Assembly (NCBI RefSeq): GCF_949628215.1
Contig: NC_134280.1
Location: 48,944,621-49,008,620 of the forward strand
Source: Phalacrocorax aristotelis
Taxonomy: Eukaryota; Chordata; Aves; Suliformes; Phalacrocoracidae
DNA length: 64,000 nucleotides
Reading direction: 5' to 3'
In this document: positions 1 through 12,100 of the stretch, one piece after another
Position numbering within the stretch: the stretch's first letter is position 1
Layout of the letters: each line of letters begins with the position of its first letter
Made by a program: the position numbers and the translations under genes
Notes under the pieces: model-generated
Databases searched by the model: none
Told to the model about the DNA's origin: nothing
What the model saw: only the letters and a program-made list of their open reading frames with translations

Positions 1-87
1 CAAATCCCAAGTACTCTACAAATGAATAAAGCAAAAATCAGTCATGTTCTACTCATAATCCCCACTTCAAAGAAAATAAAACCTCAC

Positions 88-159
88 CTTCACTCCTTCA
101 GACAGACTGAGATCATTTCCATCAGAGCCACCAGCTTTCCAGCTCTCATTCGTCACTGT
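88..159 (-). CDS. IFTAP: IFTAP third coding exon
   Basis: A 72-bp stretch (24 codons) lies between acceptor CTGTCTACAG and donor AAG|GTGAGG. It is in phase 0 with the preceding exon and open throughout, encoding [20 protein letters not shown] and four further residues. The consensus splice sites and matching phase make it a good exon candidate. I could not align its residues confidently to a mammalian IFTAP segment. A slightly shifted acceptor 4 bp further in is possible. Confidence 0.65.
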
Positions 160-3100
160 CTGTAGACAGATAGGCAGAAATACTTATATGCACGAAACAG
201 AACCAAAATCACAGTAGAATCTCCTACTGATTTACACATACAGATCCTTTATGGTGTTTCTAAGATTTTTAAAAAATTGAATGCAGTGCTCCTGAAAATA
301 GAATGTATGCAGGTAATCCTCTGAAATCCTACATGGGACCAAACTGAATCAACTGGAACAGTGCAAGTAATCATAACATGCCTAAAAAGCAGCATTTAGA
401 ACAGAAACGTTGTTTTCAAGAGCAGTTTTTTTCCTTCTTGCCTTTCCTCAGGGCAGGCTTAAAGGTTACAGTGGCCAACTTGCTGTGCTACAGCCTCTTC
501 CTGCTAGGATGCTAGCAATTTTTCTGATGCATTCTACTATTACTGTGTTTGTTTCTTAAACTGTTAATGTGACAAAAATGTGCAGCCATGCCTGAAACTT
601 TTTTCTGTAGCAACAAAGACAAGTATTAAGATGTTCCATTAAATAAAAGATAATGGAAGTTGCACATTGCTTTATGGGGCAGAAAGCCAATACAAAGTGG
701 CTAGAGTAAGACACCCAAAGGCAGTCTATCCCAACGAGGCAACCATATTCTTCATGAGAAAAATGGCAAAAAGATTCTTGTTGTTATTTTTATACAATGA
801 ACTGACAGAATGTGATTGTTTTAAAAGCCTTGCTTGATTCCACCTCAAAGGCATGTGCTAGCAGGGAGGAAAATGACAGCTTGTGCTCTTTGACTGAGGC
901 CTGGCAGGCCCATCATTTGAAGGCACTTAAGTATGCTGCTCTGTGTATTGCACAAAATGCCCTGCTACTTCTTCTTTAATAAAAAGTTTAATGAAGGGAA
1001 TTTTTGAGTACAGGCTAGATTGCAGCTTAGTTATTTGTTATTCAGGCAGGAGGGCATAAGTTCTTAACAAGTAGACTCAGATTTCCATCTCCGTCTCTCC
1101 AGATGATGTCTGTTGTTTTCCTGTCCCTACACATTAAATCCCTAATCTCCTATGTTTCAGAAGATTAAAAATGCCTCTGGCCTTCCTACTGTTTGCTTTA
1201 GGTAACTGAAGCAATCTAGCTTCAGTAATACAGAATTCAGTACTTGCTAAAAACCCCAAGAAACAAAATCAATCTGCGCATGCTGGCATCCATACTTCCA
1301 AGACTTTTTACTTTTTGCCAACCTCTACTGTTAACTGCAGCCTTCAGTGAAAGCACTACAAAGGTCCTTGCAGGGCGTCTTATTTATTAGTTAGATTATG
1401 CCAGCTCTTCAGTAGAGCAAATGCCACTGCCAAACATGATCCCTGCAGGTGCCTCTGTAAGCATTACACACTTAGGTAGTATTTTAAATATTTGCCTCAG
1501 ATGGGGTAAATACCACTAGCCTCTAACATTTGGACAGTATATCTCCCCATATTTTAATCTGTTTGAATGTGGTGCTTGCCCACATGGACAAATGTTAACC
1601 ATTACCTCATTCTCATTTGGCATCTGTAGTGGAAGAGACACCCACATTTCTTTGCTTCTTCCAGGTGAGCCATCCTGTTTATTTCTGTTTGATAATTCAG
1701 AAGTAGAAAATGTTTTTCTTAGGGAGTCCACTTTACTTCCTTCAATTGCCTTTCCCTCTTCCTCTGCAAGGAGGATCACACCAGATCAGATAACATAATG
1801 GACTATTCAAGAAAAAGAAAAATGTGAATTTCCTTAGATCTGATATTGACTTAATTTACGCATTCACTCCTCCTCTCATGCTCAGAGATTCCATGTGCAA
1901 CATATACACATATTTTGCAATCTTTACCATAAAACTGAATATGTAGTTTGAACTTCAAGTGCATGGAGTATCACCTGTCCCTCAATACTGAAGAATTCAT
2001 TGTCTCAAAAGCTTATGCAATATACTGAAAGCTTGATAAAATAACCCGAGAGCTCAAAATACCCAAAAAAGCAAGACAGTAAGTAAGGTTACAGCTTAGT
2101 TTTTATTTTAAAACTTTGTTTAAATGCTCTCTGAATGCCGCACAAAAAGGCATATAACATTTGCGCACATGCCTTCATGTGGCACTGCAAGCACCTGCAC
2201 ATATGAAGAGTCTCTTTGCAAAACTACTATAAACCCCATAGCAACTGCATGCACACTCTAGGGCTATTTTAGATGTACATTTTCAGAATTAAAACCAGAA
2301 CCCCGCTCATTCCCCAGCACACTCCCAACACTTACATGTCTAGTTTTAAAAGTCCAGCAATGATGCTTACGTGAGATCTGTGCTCACAAAATCACTTGAT
2401 CACTTAAGCACTTCCAGTTCACATATTCCTTCACATACCAACCTATGGTGTACCTTCTTATCAAGCACAAGAAAGGACTCTGATTTTGAACATAGTACAG
2501 TAATGGTCTGGTCCAAAAATGGAGGAGTTCTTGTATTTTCTACCTCAATACTTTGGTATCACCCTGTTTATACTGACTACGAAACCAAACATGTGCCCTG
2601 TGTGTGAACCTCACAACCATTAGAGCAAATGCCCATGTTGTCTAGAGTAGAAGTAAGCCGTGGCAGTTCTTGTCAGAGCTGATACTGATACTGGCTGTGA
2701 GCCTGCCCAGGGCCAGCACCCACAGAGCTCTCAGGTGTCCGTGGGCACCACTGCCAGAATCTCCACCAGTCCAGGACCACGTGATGAGATGCACTGACAG
2801 GTCCTATAACCTAGCCCCGGTATCTTTAGTTAGTAAAACACCTCATCTAAGCTGTTCTCTTTAGGCACTAGTGTTTTCAGTGTTTAACAACTATAGTATG
2901 CTCTTGACTTGGCCTGTTACCGATTCAGTTTCCTCCCTATATCAGCAAACTGACTGGGTGGGAAAATTTTGTGAGTAAATATTTTTTTACTGGGATCAGA
3001 CTAACAAACAGCAGTACGCCAGTGATATTTAACTGCCAAAAGTTCAGGTCCTCAGATTAAAGATTAATTAAATACAGATGTTCAAGCAGGGTTTGTTCCC

Positions 3101-6100
3101 TTAGGGGATTCCTTTGGTCTTGAAAGACAGGCTAGAAAAATGTTTTGCCAGTACACTGACAGAAGATTGGAATAACTTCTCTCGTGTTTATTTTATACAT
3201 CAATTGTGGTTAATTTGGCCCTCAGTGGAAATAGGAAAGTATTCAGAAGCATAACTGAGTCTTTCAATGACAGCTTGTAATGTCTTTCCAACCTTTAACA
3301 ACTCCTTGGACAACAGGAGCAAAGTTAAGAAAACTATTAGAGCTTCTGACTGCCCTACCACCTGGGTCGATGGGGCATGGAACAGCCACAGAACAGCCAA
3401 AGAACAGCAGAATTAAGATACAGCTAGGTGACCATCAAGTTAAATCTCAACAGTACAGACTGGATCTAGGAACTGATTACAGATGAGGACAAGCATGCAC
3501 ATGGAAGTATGGATTTCCGAACCCATGCTGAATAATTTTTTCCTACAACATGGCAAAAAATATACTTACATGTCATGGCCAAAGTAAAAACGCAGGACTT
3601 TTTATTATGAAAGTCTCATTATCAAATATGGAACAGCTATAGGACAATCAATTCAAATTAACTTCACACCACATGTTCTTAATGAAAAATAAATGCTCAT
3701 TTAACAGAGTTTCTTGGGTTTAGTTTGAAAAATCTACTTTGTAACAATAAGAAACACTGCAGTGCATCTCTAAAGCATAATTATATGTTACAGGCATTGA
3801 AGTAATTCTTGTGGAGAGTTTTAATGATGCCTTTGGGGTTACTGCATTCAGCCATCCACCAAAGAGTTATTAATGCCCAGGGACAGTTCTGCGCTCCAGT
3901 TACTATGACACACAGAAAGGGATGGCAGCCTGGGCATAACCTGAAGTTCACGCTCATAAAAGACAAGGTTCATAGAAAGTAAATTGCACCAGACCAGAGC
4001 AATCTAGTGAACAGATTTTAATGCTCAGATCACAGATGGATCTTCTGAATAATTCCTAAATCCCAGATCTCTTGATATGGCATCTGGCTTCTCCCTGCTT
4101 TTTTAGCAAGTACTTTCCTAAAACAATATTTGGAAACAGCAGTACATATGGGTTATCTCTTCTTCCTACACACTCTATTTTTCAAGCCATGGAAATGAAG
4201 CAATGGCACACAAGAAACCATCTTTTAAATTCTCTTCAGGTAAAATGGTCACCCACTATTTGAAGACACTTTTACTGTCACCCTATGTTATAGGAAGGAC
4301 TAGATGACTAGCTCAGAAAGCTTCAATCTTTTGTTACTGTAGTGGTAAAACAGGACAGAATTCCTGTTCTATACTAAGAACTGACAAGTTTGATATTAAA
4401 GACTGACAAGCCACAAGAGGATATTAATGTATTTTAGGGTATGTGTGTATCAGCAAATTATGCAGCCAAACATGTGCACACCTATAGAGTAACAACAGGG
4501 ACTGAGGACCCAGATTCCTCCCTGTGCACATCAGGAGACTTTATGTATGAGAAGTGAGAAGAAGCTTCTGGAAGGCATACACTTTTCTCAGCCAGATCAA
4601 CAGAGAGACAAAAGGCATCATCAACTGGAATGAGCAGCCACATAATTCATACACCCAAAAGGCTCTGAATAAACATGATATTCCTACATAAGCCTGTGCC
4701 TATCTTGGATACAACTATGGTTGTTCTTCTGGGACATAAATCACATCATCCTTCTCCAAAATACAGGTTCTGAATTCTCCAAATAAAAATAATATCACTT
4801 TTAGCATCAAAAGACCTATGACACAGAGTTGGACAGTTAAAATTATACAGTACACACGAGCTGACAAACTTATTTTATTAGGTTACATATTTTCTGCACA
4901 GCTGAGCTATTGTCACAGTTAAAAAGCTAGAAAGATTAAATGAGGTAATAAGAAATCAAGTGCATTCATAGTATTTTTGTGACATTTACCAATCCCAGAC
5001 TACAGCTAGAAGCACTATGCCTTTTCCTACGATATCTGTCATAAACTGCTGTCAGAAACTTTTTTCTGGTAAAGACCACTGCACAGTTATTGGGTTCTAG
5101 AATATTAAACACTACATTTGATTAAACATTCACAACTGCAATATGATACTAAATCCATGACTGCAAGTGAAGAAGAATTCAAAAGGAAAAAGTCTAAACA
5201 ACCCAAAGCAGTTGTGAAATGCATGCTGTGGACAGAATATCAGCTATGCAACCATGTGTATAATGACGCTATGCCACATAAATTGGAGGGGAGGAGGTGA
5301 CTCAAACATCACGTAGCTAGCCTCAAGCACAGTCCCTCAGGGCCACTCAGATCCACCTTCAGATGTTCAAAGTAACTACTGATACCTATAGTTTCTCAAT
5401 GCATGCATCACATAACCGGCTCTCTTGAAGTAGTAACAGTCATCATCTTAAAAAATATTATTTAAAACAACACACATAAATTGGTCTACATTTAAAGAAA
5501 CAAAAATCTGCAAAGAAATATCACAGCCTTTGATGGTGTTCTGAATTTCAATTATGTCTGTCCTTACTTCTGAAAGAGAAAGGGAAAGAGGAAGGATTAC
5601 ATTCAAGCCAGCAAGAGGATCACCCTGCCTTCCACCTGACTAAATGAGAATTGACTCATTATTCACAGTCACAGTTCTAAATCTGCCAAGGCCCAGATGT
5701 ACAACACTGGCCTTTACAACATGTGACAAAAGTCCAAAATAAGTGATACAAACAAAACAAAAAGTAACAGAAGAAGAAGGCTGAAATGATGAAAAGATTC
5801 ACATATTCACCCTGAAGACAGTTTTTCAGTCTTGCTTTTTGGAAATTCCACTGTCAGTACCTTAACAATGAAATAACAAGCCAGCTTAGGTCTCTAGAAA
5901 AGTAAATCTGAGTCTCTCAAGAGTAGTATCCATCATAATTGTGTGTCACTGAGAAGTATGTTGCAGGCATCAGAATCTTATTTCTATCAGAAAGTATATC
6001 CAGCTTGATAATTTTTTTTTCTCTCCCACTATCTATCCTCTATATTGTTTAAAATTCTCTTTGTGTTCCAATTTGGAAGGGAATCTTTTGAAAATGTCCA

Positions 6101-9100
6101 CTGATCACCCACATATTTCAAAGAATAATGGGGTCACTTATCACAAAGCCAGAGAAGAGAGCTACCAGGATTATCGGGAGACAATCCCCGTCAGTGGAAT
6201 CTGTTAGATAAAATAGTAGCCCCAGAAGAATGATAAAAGTCTCGTGGTTTGAAACATTTCAAAGCCAGACCAGATGCAGCGATCAATAACATACTGTAGA
6301 AAACCTGGCTTGGGATAATACACTGGACAAAACAATAAAAACTACCAGGTATTTCCCACCTTCTTTCAATTCCATGAATTCATTCCAAAAACAAAAATTG
6401 GGTGAGAATGAGAAACAGGCCCCTTTAACTTAAAAAAAACAAACAAACAAAAAAAAAACCAGCAAAGCTGCTATTGTAAGATCCAAACTACTGTGTCCTC
6501 AAAATGCTGGACTGAGGGCCAGCAGAAGGCCTGTGAATCGCTTAAATCCCTTCCAAGTTATGCTTCAACGGAAAACATGGGGTTCAAATAATACAATGAC
6601 TTTGTGCAGGACTCCTGAACAAAAAATAATTTTACTCCCAGTAGCATGATAACTGTCTTGCACAGAGGTCACAAGTATAAATTTCATGTTCATTCACTAG
6701 CTCCATTCTTCAAACACACTGTCATCAAACAGCCACATTTTAAAACAAGAACAAACCCTGTCACTGAAATGTGTCCATAAAATATCACTTTGAGATGTTC
6801 AAAAGACCGTAACATACAGTAGAAGTACTTTTATTTACCTATTTGCAACTCTGAAAACCATTGGATGGTGTTGTTCATTTACCCTAAATGCCATGCTGTA
6901 AGAGGGAAAAAACAAATTTCAGGGCCAAAAACCCAATTTGTTGGGAAGATAATTTTTAAAGCCTTCTACTTATTTTTGATAATTCAATCAAAGCAGCTCC
7001 CAGATTTTCTGCAGTAACCCATTCAAACCTTGCAGCCTCCCTCTGCTTGTATATCATCCTGCTCCGATTTACATTCTCGAGCTATCGTCCTGTTTCCATG
7101 TATCTAAATGCATAAATCTCTGTAAATCAATGCAGTTTGTCCAACTTTTCATGACAAAAAGCCCAAGCAAGTACCTGGAGGATTTCAGTATTAGGATCCT
7201 ATATGCCTGTCCGTAAGTAAGAACAATCCAGGTGCTATTCAGGCACCTAAACTTTGTTATGTATTGCTGTTTTAAGAGTCGTAGGGGATCCTGCCTAACC
7301 ACTTAGTGCCACCCAGAAATGCAGTGGATGTTCCGTAGATACTATATCATATCTGCCAACCCTCAGCATCTGAATATCTGTCCCCTAGGTATCTGAATTC
7401 CTAAAGCCCCATTCCAGTCTTACTCGACCAAAACCCTCACTAATTTCAATGACAGTGATCTCACAGTAGCATGGAACAAGAACAACTCTTCTGTCAAAGT
7501 AACTTAATCTATATAGCAGAGAAAATAATAGCTAAATATGCAAATTAATATTTGTACCACATCTTGAAAGTCCAATATGTCAAACATCGTGGTGTTCTGC
7601 TTCTACTTCAACTCCAATTAACAAGGGCATTTTTGCTGCTGAATCCCCTTTCCTTCACTGCAATGCTTCCCCAGCGTAACTCACTTATGCCTATGGAATT
7701 CTTTCCTCTTTACACCAGAACAGAGATTCAGCTGGTGCAGCCTTTTCCCCTCATGTCCTACCCTGATTAAATGACAAGTAATCAGCAAAAAGCATTGTTT
7801 ACCTTTTTTTTCCCCTTCAAAAATGGTCAGCTTTTACTATAATCAGTAATATGGGTTTGATTCGTTTCTCAGTAATGCCAGTTTCCTAATGAAATTTCAC
7901 TATACCATGTCCTCAGCTAGGATAAACACATATTCCATGGACTGGGACAAGTAACTACAGTGGGACAATTTCTGACTTAAAAGGGTAAATTCTTAAGTCC
8001 CAATTATTACTTTTGACTGCCATTTTTGGTTACTTCCCTTACTGTAGTATATTTAAAAACCAGACAGGAAAGGACTTTTTTTTGTACATACTCCTTCCGG
8101 GGAAAGACAAATGACTGTTACTCTCAAGTATTTCAGCCACTCTCACACACATGCATTAGCTTAATGTACAGCAATACTTCTTCAAAACTAACTCAGCTCT
8201 TAATTTTCAGAAGCTTAACTGTTCTTTTACTGTATCAGAATCTCTCCCTTTTTCCTTAATGGAACCTATATGTTCTGGTTTTGGGTAGTGTTTATCTGTG
8301 TCAACCTCTATGTCTCTGTTGTGCTCTAGATAGTGTCAGTGTTAGAAAAGGGGCAGTATTTCCTGTTTATACCACATTCACCCCAGCTGATCATTTAAAA
8401 ATATGTATTATTCTTCCACGGTTCAACAGTGCTGTTGCCAGATACCTTCTCCATTTGAATATTGTAATGCAGTCAGTTAAGTAACAAGGCATATGTGCAC
8501 TTGACCATTTCAGCAGCCTGCCGTGAGTAAAAATCCTACTTCTTCCAATAGATAATCTTTAAAAACTTCAGAAAACTACAACAGAAAACTTAGAGCAGAT
8601 CCTCAGCTGATATTAACAAGCAGAGTCCTATTAAGGGAGCTACACCTCTTACACCTCTTACTATCTAGAACGGATCAAGTGGTATCTATCGCTACCAAGC
8701 AATGCCAACATACTAGATCAGATTTCTAGTTCTAACAATAAAGAGTGTTTATATGGTGGGGGAAAACCAGCTTTGTAAAGCACAGGCAGTACAGCTGATA
8801 GTATTTTGCAATTATAATTTGACAGTGTATCAGGACATAAAAGCTGGAAGACTTTTTCCAGAAGTTGTTAAAGGTGGGCCTGCTTCCCATGGCATCAGAA
8901 AATCTACACTGTTCTTTGAAGTATGCAAATACTGTTACATTTCAGAAATGGTGTTTGAGGGGTGGTTTAGGAAGAGCCTTAAATTACACAGTAACCAATG
9001 CCAGAATACTAGTTCAGTGTACAGGAACTCCACACTTGTTTCTGAGTCTTGGCTACACTGAGCTATGCTTTGAAGCTTAGCTAAAAGAATGTATTTGAAT

Positions 9101-12100
9101 AAGAACTGTGTTTGTTATACTTGGGGATTTTTTTCTTTTCTACAGTCAAAGCAACCACAAATGTGCTTAAATTCATCCTCAGACAAGGAAATAGATATGG
9201 TGGGAGCACTTGAAAAGAGCAGGTGATATACTAATAAATCAGGACAGAACTGATATTGAAAACCTTCTGTGTACTTGCATTCTAGAAGAATTCAGCACTA
9301 ACAGGTAAGTAGATAAGCCCTGTAAGAAACAAGTGAATTGCATATAATTAAAAGCACCTGACACCTCCGTTCAAAGCATTTCTTTCTTAACAGATAATAT
9401 CATAAAAAGATAACAGCAGGTGGCAACAAGTTAAAATGTCAGAGAGCCCAAGAGTTTAAAAAATGCTCAATTTTGGATATTATAATTAAGACATTAAGGC
9501 ATCTTCAAAAAGGCCTGATTTTTTTACAGGCAAATACCTACTTCTTGAAATTAGGCATTTCTATGTGATTTTATACTGGACACAGAAAAGTACACAATTC
9601 TGTAAAGAGTACAGCACTAAATTGGAAGTGAGGTCACTTGATTTCTGTTTCTGGTTGTCCTGTTGAACCACTATATGGCTTTGATCTCTGACATTATTGG
9701 CTTTGTGTCATTTCCACATCTGAAAAAGAGTGCTAACAGTGCTTCCTGACCCCACTGCAATGACATGAAACTTAGCCAACAGCTGCATTTAGCACACTTC
9801 AATGCTTTTCAAGGAAAGGTGATGAGCTAGAGCAAAAGTTCATCCTGTGCTACTGCTTTTTATAGTACTACAGAATTCAACCATAGCCAATGTGCCACTA
9901 TAGGATGGAATCTGTATCAAAGTATCAACAGCAAAATTACTAAATATCTCTTTTCTACATTTTATAAAAACTACCTTATGCAACAGAATTAAAATACATT
10001 TTTTTTTCAATCTGAAACAATCTTTAGAAACTGTTTAGTAATAAAGGCACCACAGAAAAGAAAAAAAAATTGCTATTAGCAAAGTACTATTGTTCGAGGA
10101 CTGCCAAAGTTTCTGGGAGTCCAAGTGTCTCTGTCCTTATCTGGTGCTGCCAGTGAACTACTGTGTAAACGAACACGAGTCATTTCCCCTCTTTTTGCCT
10201 ACTTTTTTTCTGTCTACATAATGGAGATGAAGTACTTTGCATAGCAAATACTACTGAGATCTAAGGACAACAAATATCCATAAAACAGATCAGCTATTAT
10301 TATTTGAAAAATAATCCATTATGTTTGCATCCCTATGTCTGGAGTTTTTTCTACATTTCGGGGTTCTGTATGGTATTTGATTTTATACTATATTGAATGG
10401 AGGTTACATAGAGATAGTTACTGAATTTATGATCAATAGAAAATTGCAAATTTTTTCTCCCAAACAATTCTTTCCAATGATCCAGCACAACACATCAATA
10501 AAAGCTCTGAATTGATGCTGTTTCCCTATTTCATGCCCTGTTTAAATTCCCTGGGGATGACAGATTAATTTAATTAGTTTTATTGAACTGCCTAGTTGCT
10601 TTTATTGGCAAATCCACTCATAGGAAGAAGGTTGCAAATTTCTCTTGGGGCTAGCATTGTCCTACTGGTCCATTTTTAAAATTAAAGTGAATTTAATGTC
10701 ATTTCTTATATAGTTTTCTCCTACGCTTTCTACTGTTAAGATTCACATTTCTGAAGTACCTCCACTGACAATTACATAGGAAGTTTAAAGTTGTTTTTCC
10801 TAAATGTGGTTAACAAAAAAAGGAAGCAGACAGCTACTGTCAAATGGACTGTGAACTAAATACATCACTCAGCTTTCACTGGGGAATTAAATTAATCTGA
10901 TCACAACACAGAATATGGCTCTTGCATGCCACCTGGAAGCAGAGAAGTGGCCAGCCACTTTCCAACTTCCTCTGCTTGGCAGCTTGCTCGGCACAGAAGC
11001 ATCAAAACAGCACTGAAACTATGAAGTATATATCCAAGGTTCAGTTTGCTTAGAGATGGGTCTGATCAAGAGTCTTCAGATTTCAACACACTGCCAGGCA
11101 GTGTGAGCTATATGAAACAGAGCAAAACAGCAGGAACAGACTGAATTTAATGCCAGTGGTCAAATGGCCAGGACCATAGAAAAAATAGTAATCTAAACTT
11201 GGGTTTGGATAAGAATTTTATTCATGGCAGCATTTCTCTATGCTTCTGACTGATCCAGGATCCATATTTTTAGAAGTGTGAAAGGAGTAATTTAAAATCT
11301 AGGTGAAAAGTTTGAAGCTTGGACCATTTTTTTTTCTGTATTTTTTGTAGAAGGTCAAAGGAGATATTTTATGCCCCAGTGAATTTCCCAACCTTCCTCT
11401 GAGTTTAGAAAAATGAGCAGATGCTGCCTTCTAATTTTGGACATTATATTTCTCTCCACCAGATTTCAAACACTCTTCCTAAGATATGAAAGAGTTTCTT
11501 GCCTGTGTGGCACTTTTTTAAAAAACCGGGGACTGGGTCTCTTTCCATGAGATTTTGTCCAAAGTTGTTCTAGGAAGTGTTAGGTTCTGAAGAGACCACT
11601 CATTGACCACATCTACAGAAATCTGTGACATTGATTCCTTGTAAATCCAACTCTTCTGAGGCTTCTTCAACTGCACAGTCAAGAAATCACATGTAAGATA
11701 TATCTTTGGATTTAAAAAGCATAGTGAGTTGTACAACCTCAAAGCAAAAGCCAGTCAGCTGTTTTATTATCAGACTGTTTTTATACTTAAAGCTTAAAGA
11801 ACAAACTAACAAACTCAAATATGTAACTTGGTATAAGCATAAGGGGTTTCAGTGATTCTAGAGTGCAGCACAAATGAATGTATTAAAGTAAATGACTAAA
11901 AAATTATTCCTCTTACCGATATCTTTGCTTTGGATTTGGACAAGAGGTGGTCGTTTTTTCCAGATGCTGAAAACTTCTACAAAGCTTTGCAGTGAGCATG
12001 AAGAATTTCATCTTTTTGGACCTGTGCTCTAGTACTAAATTATATCCCCATGGGTTCCACCAGCCCTTTCACCTCTCTATTCATTTTGTTAATGTTATTC

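Noticed and set aside
11518-11742. Minus-strand stretch with an acceptor-like TTGACTGTGCAG and an acidic frame, considered as an extra IFTAP exon
   Set aside because: The exons at 14909-15011 and 1606-1763 already join in phase and align with the human protein without it. No good donor leaves the acidic frame intact.
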